Source: Neurospora crassa OR74A
Lineage: Eukaryota > Ascomycota > Sordariomycetes > Sordariales > Sordariaceae
Reading direction: 5' to 3'
Assembly: GCF_000182925.2 (NCBI RefSeq)
Contig: NC_026506.1
Location: 682,001-746,000 of the forward strand
Length of the DNA: 64,000 nucleotides
Shown: positions 31,412-42,983 of the stretch, piece by piece
Position numbering within the stretch: position 1 is the stretch's first letter
Layout of the letters: each line of letters begins with the position of its first letter
Position numbers and translations under genes: made by a program
The notes under the pieces: generated by a model
Told to the model about the DNA's origin: nothing
The model's database searches: none
Seen by the model: only the letters and a program-made list of their open reading frames with translations

Positions 31412-34400
31412 TCACAGCACCTGCAAGTAATTGCTCGGCACCAACCCAACCTGTCCATTTCCACCATGCACCGTTGCCTCCCACCATCCATCATCCTGAT
31501 GTCTCAGCACCGCCAAGATGTCGCCCTTGGCAAAGCCCAGCTCCTCCGCAATGGCCGCTTGGTACATGTACATCGCTTTAGCTGTTTCATCATGACCGTT
31601 AGCACCCCAATCTCTCCAATCATTGGCTTGCAAAAGAGATAGGAAAAAAAGAAAAGAAAAGAAAACTCACCAAAATGAAGAATAACCCTCCCATCCCTCG
31701 TATACTGCCCCTGTCCACCTCCCGGTGGTGCCCCTCCTCGTGCCGCATCCACCACACTCCTACTCCTCCCGCGTCCATGCACCGTTCCGCCGCCGCCCGC
31801 CATCATCGAAGCCGGCACCATCTGTCCATCACCGTAGAAACTCATCCTCGTCCCCGTCATCGTCTCTCTATCTGGCCTGCTAGATTGTGTGCCATACCGT
31901 CCGCGCATCGAGCTACCGCTCGTGTACCCATCATCCGGCTGCCCTTGGCCACCCGGTCCGTAGTGCGCCAATTGCATATGGTTCTGAGTATGGTCGAGAC
32001 TCGATCCCGGGCGGTTGACTCCGCTGGTGAAAGGCGAAGGAGACACAGACCGGGCCATGTCCACCGGTGACACGGCGCCGCTACCGCCACCACCTTGGTA
32101 CATGTTGGATGAAGACCCGCGGTAGTCCATGCTTCCGTGGCGCGTGTACTGCGTGTCTGAGCGACGAGGTTGTTGGCCTTGGGCCGGGATGCCCATGGGA
32201 CCCATGGATTGGGAATGCGCGTGACGGCTATTCATGCTACCCGGGTTTGAGGAGCCGCCGTAGGGGTTGGGCGAGGCGGAGCGGTAGCCGCGATCGTCGG
32301 GCGCGTTGTTACCGGACCAGCTGCTACCATAAGCGGCATGACTGCCGGGTCGAGGGGAGGCTGCACGTGAGCCGGGGCGGGGGCTGGCAGCGCGAGGGAT
32401 CTCGGTGCTCCCGCCGCGGGAACGGCTTTGGTAGTTGGCGGAACCGGAACTGGACCGTTGGTCTCCTGCGCTGGCGCTGCCTCCGTTAGAGAACAGACTC
32501 CGCGTTTGGGCTTGGAATTTTTGGCTGGATTCCTTCATGGCTCGGCTGGTGACAGCGGGAGGCGGCACACCAAGACGCGAGACTGGTACCATGGCGCCTT
32601 GCATGCCGTCGTAAGATGGCGGAGGAGTGGCACGCGTGCCGTTGCCGGCGCCGGGGATAACGGGTGGCAAGCCCAAGTCACTGTTACTTCGGCTGTGGTG
32701 CATGCTGTTTGAGCTGGCGTTGCGACCACCGGGGGAGACGTTACCGGATTGCTGAGGACCGCCAGCACCAGGAGGAGCAGGAGTGGCGATTCCGTGGTAA
32801 TGATCGGCTGACATGCGGACAGACATTTGCTTGTTCATCTCAGTCCGGCTCGTGCTGCTTTGGTTCCCAGTGTTGCTGGTGACGCCCTTTAACTCGGCCA
32901 ACGCCAAGGCAATGGGATCATCGTCGGGTGCCGGTTGCTGTTGTTGCTGCTGCTGACCCTTCCGCTTGTCAAGCGCATCGACCGCAAATACGTTTCCACC
33001 AATATTCAGAGCCAAGCTGGCATTAGCAGCAATGGGATCAGGGCTGACGGATCGTTCAATGCCAAGAGGTGTGTTGTTCTCCTTGGTGGGACTAGCATTA
33101 GTCCTGGGTGTCCTGTTACCCATGCTGCTACTCTGTCCACTCTGTCCTCCATACCAGGTCTGCCTGCTTCCACTGCTCCCGGTGGCCTGCTGCTGAAGGT
33201 CCTTGGTACTCCTTCTCCTGAACGGGCTATTGTTAGCGAAAAAGCCACTCTTCCTCTTGGGCAACTCCTTCTTCTCGGGTGAGGCCGAGTCAGACTGTGC
33301 ACCATTAGCGGGAACCAGATCAAGCGGGGTTTGGGGCGTCTGTGGTTGCTGCTGTTGAATCTGCTTAACAGGCGACATCGGTCCAGACTGTAGAAGCTGT
33401 TGTTGCAGTTCTTCCAGCGTCGATTCGCTACTCTTGTCTCCTCTGCGAGAGGGACGGGCATTAGTGCTGGTTGATGGCGCTGCGTTAAAATCAAGATCAG
33501 AAGAAACTGGACCTGGTGGACGGCTGAGCAACGCCATGCCGTCCAGCGGGTGTGGACTATGCGGAATATGAGTAGAATCAGTTGAATCGTACTCAGCGTT
33601 GTTGGCGGCACGCGTATTCTGCGGAGCTCTTGCCACCTGCTGTTGCTGCCTCCGCTGTTCCTCGTGAAGGCTGTGCTGCGTAGTCCTCCTTTGCTGTAGC
33701 TGCGGTCTTTGTTGTTGTACCAATTGTTGTTGCTGCTGCTGCGGTGGCGCCGGTTGTTGTTGTTGTTGTTGTTGTTGGGGAGGAGGGGCTTCAATCTGTT
33801 GTTGCTGAGGGGGCATCGTCAGTGCCGCTGCCGGAATGGTTGGAAGTTTGGACGGTGTGGCCGTGGTCTCGCGACTGCCGTTAACACCCACAGAGATATC
33901 ATGGCCTAGCGTCTTCAACAAAGCATTGTTAGGATCATGGTGCGACTCGTATGTGCTAGGCTGTGGCGAGGACGAGCGGAATGCTGGGTTGATGCTCCTG
34001 GGGAACTGGGCTACCGAGAAGGCGTCGGAATCTGGCTCGACCGAGATCTCGGATTGCGCATCGACATCACCCCGGCAAAAGTTGATGTACTTGGGAGGGT
34101 CTGGAATTTCCTGGCCAGTGCCCTTCTCCTTGATGAAGGTCGCAATATCCTTCTCGACCTCCATCTTCTCCAGTGACAACCGGATCTTCTCGCACGAGGC
34201 GTCATCGCTGACGCAAACCGTGGAGGCAATGTTAGCAAACGTCCAGAGGCTGCTCTTTGTGAAATCCAGTCTCTCCTCCTCCAGGTCCTGGAACTTGTCA
34301 GCGGCGGCCTTCCATTCCTGGTTCCAGCGGGCGGTCGTCTTTTCGAGGGCCTTGACGGCAGCCTCGTAGTCGGCGTTGGAGCTGGCGAGGCTGATCTGTG

Positions 34401-35094
34401 TCTTTTCGAGTTTAGCCTTGTTCTTGCGTTCCTCCTGGCCCATGACCATGTGGCCCTGGGCGAGGTATCCCTTGATCTTGAGAGATTCCTGCTCATAGCG
34501 GTCTCTTGTTTTGTTCACAGCTTGGGTCTGCTGTACCTTGACTTTCAGCAACTTTTCGACGGTGTTCTGGACGATCTTGCGACGCTCCTTCATGGCGCCG
34601 GCGAAGGCAACGAGTGGTTCTTCGAGTTCGCTCCTCATCTGGACGGCAATGGCCTGGTGTTGCTTGCCCATGGATTCCACCTCTTGTCGGACGGTATCAA
34701 AGGAGAGTTTGAGGGTGCCAGTCTCTTGCGAACCGAGGGATTTGCGACTTAGATTGAGGAGCTGTCGGGAAAATTCCTCTTCGATCTTTGCCCGCGCTGT
34801 TGTGTAGGTAGTCAAGGTGTTAGTGCCTAGCCCTTTTCCCAAGTTCCAGGTGCTATCCTCTCTCTCTTGGGGCATACCTGTGTAGAAGCTCTTAAGCTCA
34901 TCGCATGTCGTTTTGGCAGCGGACATCCGCTCGAGGAGAGGTTGAACACCAGCATCGTCCTTGCCCCAGAAGTTGTTGGCGACTGTATGCCAGTGTCAGT
35001 TCTTTCTGCCATCATCATTGATTCCCAGATGGCTGTCCGAGGAATGCTCACAGGATAGGGCCACAGCCGGCGCTTCGCTCGTGGCAGCCAGCAT
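31412..35094 (-). CDS. F-BAR and SH3 cytokinesis scaffold (Cdc15/Imp2/Hof1 type)
   Basis: Exons 35094-35052, 34982-34878, 34796-31671 and 31581-31412 encode 1147 residues; introns are 69, 81 and 89 nt. The first splice creates VALSFANNFWGKDDAGVQPL, the usual start of this family. The F-BAR domain covers about residues 12-290 (MSAAKTTCDELKSFYTARAK, EEFSRQLLNLSRKSLGS, NKTRDRYEQESLKIKGYL, DPPKYINFCRGD). A very long disordered middle follows, with glutamine runs (about 390-460) and Ser/Gly/Arg-rich repeats. The SH3 domain (about 1092-1147) sits in the last exon: AMYMYQAAIAEELGFAKGDI, DDGWWEATV, GLVPSNYLQVL. Such proteins bind PI(4,5)P2-rich membrane at the septum and anchor formin and myosin to the contractile ring. 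It belongs to the Cdc15/Imp2/Hof1 branch; which member cannot be settled here. Confidence 0.92.
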
Positions 35095-36551
35095 CGCGCC
35101 TCTATTCCACACGATTAAAACAGGGCGCAGCTCGCGGGTATCTCTTTTGATTTTGTTGTTGTTTGTTCTCTTTCCCGTCTCCCTATCGCACGCAACTCTA
35201 TGCTTTATCGGTCTGCTTCGTTTGGCGGTGAAGAGTCCGTTCCTGCGTCTGGTGGTCTGGTACCTGCGTCTGGCGCAATTCCGAATCGTCGATCGTGGGT
35301 CGTCCAGACAGTCGTACACCAGGTACAATAGGTACACCTGGGGCTATCCACAGCGGGCCGTTGAGGCACTTGTCGAGAAATGCCCAACCTCTTCGTGGAC
35401 TCGTTCTCTCTTGATTCCTGTCTTTTGGGCTTCGGTCGGTCCGATTCGTTGTGACGTCGATGTTGTTTCGTTTCCCTTTGCTGTCCAACGTATTGCCGGC
35501 CAAGTCCCTAGATCCAAGTCCCGGGCAGTGTTCAGTAGGTAGTTGGTTGTCGGAACCTAAAATGCCCCCCTGGCCCTGGTTTACCGTCGCTGTCGAATGC
35601 TCGCTCGCCCGCTGTTGATCCACGCTACAATGCGGTACTCCACCAATTCAAGGTCAGCAGTCGAACCATGCAAATGTTGGGTGCCTGGCGTATGTTGACA
35701 GCGCCGTCTTGAAAAAGAAGAATGAATGATGATATCGCGTCGCTGAGGAAAAGAAGGGGTTCGTTGTGTTGGCCGAAATAGCAAAAGCAAAAAAAAAGAC
35801 AGCAGGGTACTTACTTCGACACCTGGCTTACCATTTCAGAAACCAAGTTCAGGCTCCTCGACTCGACAGCTTCCAGGTGACTGATTGCCCGCTTCAGGTT
35901 CCTGCCAAGCACCAATTGGGTTGACAATTGTTGACTCTGCACTGGTTGCGGGGGGCAACAGGACGCTCTGCTTGGTTGGGCGGCCCCACGCTTCCCTGGG
36001 AGTGTCCGTTTTGGGTTCCATCCAACGTCAGGGGGGTTGTTGATGCTCCCTGAAAGGACAGCCCCTCCCCAGGCTCCCTGGTCTCTTCATCCCGTCCTTT
36101 GAACCTCCGTGCGGGACGGCGCCATGTCGTCGTTGTCGTCCAGTTGGGCTTTGGATGGTCCAAGTTTCGAATGCATTTTCTGGAAGCAAGGTATGTATTT
36201 CGGCCATTATCAACGAGGGGATTGCCACGAGGGTCCGATATGGACCTTGATCGTTTCACGTCAGGTACCTTAGGCAGGTACGAAAACTCGGAATGGGGAA
36301 CTGGGGGAATGGTTGCTTTTTCACATTATGCTTTTCCGGGAGCTCAGATGGGAAAGAGCCAATGCTGATGTCATCACCCCGGCTGGGAATTCTCTCTCAC
36401 GAAAAGCTCATCCATCGGATACGATACAAGTACGCAGAGGCAGGTACACCAGGTACAATGGAATGAGCAAAGAGAGGGTTATCAGTAGGCGACAATAATT
36501 ATACAAATTCAAGTCGATAGACGACAACAAGACAACACAACAAGAGAAACA
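35095..36551. other. F-BAR gene promoter/leader and IMPACT gene 3' flank
   Basis: No gene is seen. The DNA nearest 35095 should be the leader and promoter of the F-BAR gene. GGTAC-rich motifs are frequent. The 16-mer gtacaccaggtacaat occurs exactly twice, at 35314-35329 and 36444-36459. Long open frames here lack ATG starts or domains. Confidence 0.45.
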
Positions 36552-38405
36552 TCAAGTCTGCTCTGTTCGTCGTAAGTCCAAGATACTCTTCAACCTCAAT
36601 GTCCCCTTTGCTCCCCATCCCCGCGGCCCGGCCTCGACATCCGGTCTAACAGCTACATACCACGCCCACGCCCTCTTATCCAGTTCAGCAGCCGTGAGAT
36701 GGTCCCGCCAGCTATCAAACAACAACCTTAAAGCGCCCAGTAGCAGTCCTAGATTCTCCACCCTCTCTGCTTCCAGCTGCTTTTGCGTCTTGCTGGTCTT
36801 TGTCTTTTTCTTTGCCGTCCCTCCTTCCTCAGTCTCCTCACCAGCATCAGCAGCCGAAGCAGTATGAAAGCTCCTCAACAGGTAATTCCTCGCCACTTCC
36901 GGTTTATGAATCTGTATCCCCACCACTCCGGTCCCATAGGTAGCCTTTTTGCCGCCCATAGACGTAGACGTAGACGTAGACGTAGCCGAAGCCCCATAAC
37001 CCCCATTCTGCATTCCCTCAATATCCAACCCCCAAACCGCCTCCCCTCCCGTACTCAACACCTCCCCGCCCGCCTTCCTCCCCCTCTCATTCAGCGCAGC
37101 AGTCACCACATTCCTCATCAACCGCCACCGATCGGGGCCCAGCATCGTCCCGCCGTACCAGCGCGTCATCACCACCAACGTGTCCTCAATGTCCAGCTCG
37201 CGCAGGATGCGTAGCATCAAGTCGCCGGCGCCTTGCTCGCCGTCGTCAAAGGATCTCTCGATGATGCGGTCCGGCATCCTGGGGTCGCGGAGCCGGTAGG
37301 CCCATGCGTTGTGGGATGCTGATTCGAGGTTGGGGTGCTTGCGCATCAGGTTGTTCAGGAGGACTTTTTCTTGGGCTTGCTTGGTGATTTTTGTCGAGTG
37401 GGCGAGGAATTTGGAGTCTTTGGAGGTGACGGGAGGGCCGGAGGAGGACCAGTGGATGTCGTCTGGCTGGAAGAAGGGGTGGACGCTTTTGGGTGGTGGT
37501 GGTGGTGGTTGTGATTTGACGTCTTCGTCTTTCGGCTCTGTTGATGATGACTGCGCCATGATGGTCTGTTGATTTTCTTCGGCGGCGCTTCCCTTTTCCT
37601 CCTCTTCCTTCCACTCGTAACCCCCTCTCTTTAGCACGGGAACCTCCCTCCCCATCACTCTCACTCGTGGTTGGCCAGAACCGATCAACCCTTCTTCTTC
37701 GGCATTGGGTCCTCTGGCAGCCAGACCAATGCTCACTGCCTTTGAGCGCGAGTTGGCGCTGACGACAGCTTGTCCCAGACTCAATCGAGAAGAAAGTGGT
37801 TGCTCAGGCCTTGTGTAGCGCAGTAGTTCGACGGCAAAGGCAAGAACGAGGGGGGCGCGGTTGGTCTCCAGGACGGTTTGCGAGATGAGCTCTTCGTCTA
37901 AGCAAACAGGAAGTTCGAGTGAGGCTTCCAATTCTTGAGGTGTGAGCTCCTCGCCGGGAGTTCGAGAAGGCATAAGTGGGTTGTCGTCATGTCTGAGGCG
38001 TTTGGAAGGCAAGCTTGTAGTTGATAACGGGGCACCTCGCTTGGTACCCGCTGGGCCTCCGGCGCTGGCCTGCTTCATGGCTGCTTTGCAGGCATTCTGA
38101 AGAGACTTTGCTGTCTTTTCATCGTTCAAGGCTGTTTTGATGGTGTCTAGAGGAGCCTCGGCTATTTGTTGGATGCTAGTAAGGTGTAAGTGACAATGTC
38201 TGGAAGAAATAATGATATCATCCCGTGATGATGGTGGTTTGGTGGTGTGAGCGGAGAAAACGTGAATACGGAAAATGCGAATGACCTACCTCCTGATATC
38301 AACTGCTTGTAGAGACTTGATCTGGGCCATGGCTTGAAGCATTGGAGTCTTGCGGCCAACCGTGAGGAGCCGCAGGAGCTCTTGGAGGTCTTGTTGTGCT
38401 GACAT
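36552..38405 (-). CDS. IMPACT (UPF0029) domain protein
   Basis: Exons 38405-38290 and 38175-36552 are joined across a 114-nt intron (donor GTAGGT, acceptor TTACTAG) and encode 579 residues. Three parts are seen. A helical N-terminal region (about 1-75: MSAQQDLQELLRLLTVGRKT to IQQIAEAPLDTIKTALNDEK). A middle block (about 125-230: LVLAFAVELLRYTRPEQPLS, SRLSLGQAVVSANSRSKAVS, RVRVMGREVPVLKRGGYEWK). Then the IMPACT core (about 290-405: HNAWAYRLRDPRM, FDDGEQGAGDLMLRILREL, DTLVVMTRWYGGTMLGPDRW). The IMPACT fold is known from yeast Yih1/IMPACT, which restrain Gcn2 kinase, but those carry an RWD domain absent here, so function should not be carried over. A GACGTA repeat (about 36961-36984) encodes a Ser-Thr run near the C-terminus. 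Divergent from OMS1 across 504 bp. Confidence 0.85.
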
Positions 38406-38909
38406 GGCAGCTGGTGTATATCTTTGTACTTGTGCCTTCGGTTACCCCTCTAGTAGAAACTTTGAAAGTCTGATATCAAATTATGAGGAGAGAGGAGTGC
38501 AAGTGATTTGTTCGTTGTCGAGATAATGAGTGGCCAAGGTGGTGACGATCCGGGCATCTGGGACGAGATCGGGTGCACCCCCCCTGTTCCAATAGCGTCA
38601 CTGCATGGCGCACTTTAGTGCACCGGCGGATGCTTGGCAGCCATTACAGAAAAATGTGGAGCCTCTCATCGAACACCCAGAACGACTTTCGAAGCTTCCG
38701 AATCCGAGATCTTCTTCAACCTAAAACTCTGGGGCTTCGAGTACGGGAGCTAGCCTTTTGGGGAATAACGGCTGCTGAGGCTTATGACTGAGACATGCAA
38801 TAACAAGACGGAATACACTATACCACCATCCTCACCAGCCCGAAGAGGAAACTGAGATCTCTCAAGCTCCTCCCCCTCAACTCACTCACACCACCAACCA
38901 CCAACCACC
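38406..38909. promoter_or_regulatory. Divergent promoter between the IMPACT gene (-) and OMS1 (+)
   Basis: A 504-bp bidirectional interval, the shortest divergent promoter in the window. It ends in a C/A-rich leader (ACCACCAACCACCAACCACC) immediately before the OMS1 ATG. No other gene is seen. Confidence 0.5.
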
Positions 38910-40349
38910 ATGGCAACAAGGATACCACTCTCCCTTAGGGGAGCTTCCCAACGTTCATCTCACATCTTCCTTACGGCCAACCGCCTCACCCTCGCCAGTA
39001 GGGCCTTCACAACTACCTCTCTCCTCGCCAAGTCCAAAAAGCTCCCTCCGCAACCATCCAAGGCATCCAAGCTGTCCAGGCCATCCACAACCGCTCAGCC
39101 GATCCCAGAAGTAACCCCCGAACCACAATCAGAAGAACCTCCCAAATCCAACTCCAATGCCCAGGACCTCGGCACCCTCCTCCAACAGCGCAGATGGCCC
39201 CTCCTCTTCTCCGGCCTGACCGCCCTGATCATGGGCGCCTACATCTCCATGCTCATCGCCTCTCTTTCTCGGGGTCCCGATGCCTGTTCCCACGTCGACC
39301 CGGCGACCGGCCAACTTCCCGTGACCGGCCGTCCGCGCGAGCTAGACTCTCTGACATCCAACCCCGTCGTCAACGACCGCATCCTGCGCGAGAAGGCCAT
39401 GGCCTTCGACAACGGGCTCAACATGCCCGAGCGCGTCATGGGCATCCGGCTCCTAAGGAAATGGCTGGGCACTCGCGTAAAGGGCCACGTGCTGGAGGTG
39501 GCGGTCGGCACAGGCAGGAACCTGCAGTTTTACGACTGGACCGAGGTGGTCAAGGGGCCGGTTACCGGGCGGGAGTTGACGGCGGAGGAGGAGAAGGAGG
39601 AAGAAGAAAAGGCCAAGGAGAGGATCAGGAGCGTTTTGGATCAGGGAGGGAAAGATGAGGAAAAGAAAAGAGATAAGGATTGGGTGGAGAAGATGAAGAT
39701 GCCGGGCGCGCTGGAGGGCGAGATGCTCACGTTCACGGGAGTCGATATTAGCGAGGGCATGATGGGCGTCGCGAGGCAGCGGTTGAGGGAGAATGTCCCT
39801 GGAGGAAAGCAGTTGGTGCCCAAGGGCGCGTTCTTGACGTCGAGGGAGGCAAGTGAGAGCAGGATTGGAGAGGGTAAGAGGGGTGAGGGGCAGGAGGTGC
39901 TGCTCAGTACGCTGGAGGATAGGATCAGGCTGGTGAGGGCGGATGCCGAGGCTAAGCTGCCTGAGGCGCCTGCTTATCCCGCAAGGGTTGGGAGCAAGGA
40001 GGAGGGCAAGTACGATACTGTCGTCCAGACCTTCGGCCTCTGCTCGGTTTCCAACCCGCTTGCCTTGCTGCAAAACATGGCGGGTGTGGTCAAGCCGGAT
40101 ACCGGACGCATCATTTTGCTGGAGCACGGAAAGGGTTGGTCGGACTGGATCAATGAGAAGCTGGATGCTTGGGCACCTCAGCACTTCAGCCGGTACGGGT
40201 GCTGGTGGAACAGGGATATTGAGAAGTTGGTGAAGGAGGCGGAGCAGAAGGTGCCCGGATTGGAGATTGTGAAGATCGAGAGACCTGGGTTCTTCCAGGC
40301 CGGCACTACTGTGTTGGTGCAGTTAAAGGTCAAAAGCCAAGGAAAGTAG
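38910..40349 (+). CDS. OMS1: OMS1-like mitochondrial inner-membrane methyltransferase-like protein
   Basis: A single uninterrupted frame of 479 residues. The N-terminus is rich in Arg, Ser and Thr without acids (MATRIPLSLRGASQRSSHIF), a likely mitochondrial presequence. One membrane span lies at about 96-118 (LLFSGLTALIMGAYISMLIA). The class I SAM-dependent methyltransferase fold follows: motif I HVLEVAVGTGRNLQFYDW (about 193-210), then FTGVDISEGMMGVARQRL, then YDTVVQTFGLCSVSNPLALL and ILLEHGKGWSDW. In yeast, Oms1 is an inner-membrane protein that suppresses loss of the Oxa1 insertase and supports cytochrome oxidase/RNA maintenance. A charged insertion (ELTAEEEKEEEEKAKERIRS and following) separates motif I from the next strand. 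Start context CCACCATGGC is strong. Confidence 0.9.
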   Translation: MATRIPLSLRGASQRSSHIFLTANRLTLASRAFTTTSLLAKSKKLPPQPSKASKLSRPSTTAQPIPEVTPEPQSEEPPKSNSNAQDLGTLLQQRRWPLLFSGLTALIMGAYISMLIASLSRGPDACSHVDPATGQLPVTGRPRELDSLTSNPVVNDRILREKAMAFDNGLNMPERVMGIRLLRKWLGTRVKGHVLEVAVGTGRNLQFYDWTEVVKGPVTGRELTAEEEKEEEEKAKERIRSVLDQGGKDEEKKRDKDWVEKMKMPGALEGEMLTFTGVDISEGMMGVARQRLRENVPGGKQLVPKGAFLTSREASESRIGEGKRGEGQEVLLSTLEDRIRLVRADAEAKLPEAPAYPARVGSKEEGKYDTVVQTFGLCSVSNPLALLQNMAGVVKPDTGRIILLEHGKGWSDWINEKLDAWAPQHFSRYGCWWNRDIEKLVKEAEQKVPGLEIVKIERPGFFQAGTTVLVQLKVKSQGK

Positions 40350-42347
40350 AAGAAGAGACTACACGTCTCATCATCCCTCTGCATCATGGCTGTACCGTTT
40401 CATGTATATATATGTGTATAGTGTTCCTGTATGTGTATAGGACGAGTTCCGGTTGTTTCTGGTTTCAATCCACGGTACGAACGGCGTCAACCCGTTGCCC
40501 CCGTCCGCTGCGGCAAATACGTTGTACAAGCAGGAATTTAGAAGCATTCATGCCTATTGATATTTAGGTACGAACTTGAGTCGGTCTTGCCGCAGTGTCC
40601 CTCTGGGCGATGCGGACAATATCTCCACGTGGATCTTGCGAATCAGAGAAACCATCTCAAGATCAGCTTTTCTCATCTAAACTTCCAGAGAGCACATTAA
40701 GGAAAGTAAGAACTCCCCCATTCGCATTCGCAGCTTCCTTACCCAATGCGAAACGATCGAGACTCACATCGAACACGCGTATGAACCTACCTATCATAGC
40801 AAGGGCAGCATAACCTGTTCCTTGAAAATGCAATGTACCCAAATCTTGAACTGTCCCAAAGCCCATCTCGTCTCTCTCTCCGAAAGATTTCACACGAAAT
40901 ACCTACCTACCTACCTATTTATATCTATCTTCAGAGTGTAATGCTCTCACAACCAATACTAGTACGCAACACTCGACCAGTTTCAGATTACCCTATATTA
41001 GAATATAAACAATTTTCTATCTTCCTCGAGACATGATACATCGGATTTCCTCTTTTGCAGCCACAAAAAAGGGGAACAGTGAATGACATCCCTTTTCCCT
41101 TCGTCTCTATCATGTTGACACGTATATTTGGAAACCAGGGCTCAGACCAAGGCCCAAGTACCCACCAAGTCAAGACCGGTTGTATAGTGTGTATAGGATA
41201 GATAGGGGTAGTAAATCAGTGACTGACTCATCTTCATCTTGTGCATGCTAGACACTAGTGAAAAGAGTAACCAGATGACAGGCTGAGTAGGCGAGGGGAA
41301 TGGCGATGTATGTTTTACTTTGGGGGATGAGTTCAGTTGTAGTACAGCAGTTCTTTCTTCTAAACGAGGTCGCAATAATTCCAGAGTCGATTTGGTCTAG
41401 TTAGATCAGTATCAAAAGGATATAGACAGATTTACACACGAACGATACACTAGACTTAGTTTTGGTAGGTAATTCGAAGTTCGTTGTAGGTTTACCCTTA
41501 CAACAAGCTACGTGAACTTGGTTAATACGTTACCCAAGTTTCTAGTGTTGGAGGTATGTAAATCCCGAACTACGACATTGAATGACACTAAGTATCGTAG
41601 CATAGGACATCAATCATAATCCCTAGCATATGTTGAAACCAACCCTTCCTTCTCTTGTCTCCCTCCACACACATAGAAAAGTACTTTACGTATCTCAGCA
41701 TCTCATCTCACCTCATAACCTTGTTCCCAACATTGACATATTCGTTTCACAGCTTTCTATACCATATCCAACCTTCCTTGAAGCTTGAATTCCCATACCA
41801 ATACTACTTGCTTACCTCCACCTGTCGTACTCGTCAAGCCTGTGGAACTCCAAATCCCATGCATCCTACGCATTGTATACTACGTAGCCATCTAATCATC
41901 AAGCCTTCCAGAATTTCAGTCCCAATTCCGAGTTTGTACCTCCAGGTAGGTAGGCACCTAATGCATGTCAGATTTCGTCCAACCCACACCACACCACACT
42001 CATCGTCAACGTTCCTTCTCCCTCGATAAGATTCACTCTCAATCTCCCATCCCGTGTAAGTGATAAGATAGTAAATGGGCTGAAGAACACTCACTCACTC
42101 CATCGTAACTGGCTGCAACCGCTACACTACACACTAGATACATTAAGGGCAAATCAAAGACGGTATGATTTTTTTTCCCCTTTTCTTTCTGGTTGTAATG
42201 TGTTGTTTTCCCCTCTTTCCCACCATCAGATAAGTTCTACTGAATAGAGGGATTGATTGTAATCATCGTAGCAGCTATAGCAGTCTATAAGCTGTGAAGA
42301 ATCAAAGAGCCGAAGGGTGGGGGGACGGGTATCTGGGCTTGAGATTG

Positions 42348-42369
42348 AAAAAAAAAAAAAAAAAAAAAA
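42348..42369 (+). repeat. A22 homopolymer
   Basis: Twenty-two A in a row in the OMS1-GDS1 interval. Confidence 0.95.
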
Positions 42370-42965
42370 TAAGAAATAGAGAAAGAAGTTGAACAAAGTC
42401 ACACCCACACGCCCACGCACACAACACACACACGGCTGGCTGGCTGGCTGGCTAAGACGCCAACAGGCTGAGACGGCTCGTATGTGAATGGGGTTGATTT
42501 TGATAGGACATAGGGAAATTCTATGATGGTAATGTTCTTTTCTTTCTCTTCTCTTTTCTTTTTCTTCTTTCCCTTCTCCGAATGGCCCGAACAAACGGGA
42601 GCACTGCTACATTTTCACTGGCTAGCTGGTTTCTTTCCTCATTGATGGGGTTGACAGGATTGGTTGGGATGGATGGCTAAGTAAAGCCCGGATCGTTAGG
42701 AGCGACGAAGGGTTATGTAAACATCGATGAAGGGGTGAATCATTATGATACTGTTAATGTATTGGAACTGGAGGTGGTGCCGGTTTCGGTATCGGGAGCT
42801 TGAAGATAGTTTTGATCCTGTAATTTCTGGAATGACTCGATGGTGGTTGGTCGTTTTGAGGGTCGGTTGTTAAAGCAGGCTGGAGGAAGGTGCAGTGGTG
42901 AGTGAGGTTGGCGAGCAGGCGAGGTAGGCACGTAGGGTCAAGGAGGGGTAGATAAGTACCTATTC

Positions 42966-42983
42966 TACCTAGGTACCTAGGTA
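42966..42983. repeat. Perfect 18-bp palindrome of CCTAGG/GGTACC units
   Basis: TACCTAGGTACCTAGGTA reads the same on both strands. It is the longest of many ACCTA/TAGGT pieces scattered through the non-coding DNA of this window. Confidence 0.9.
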
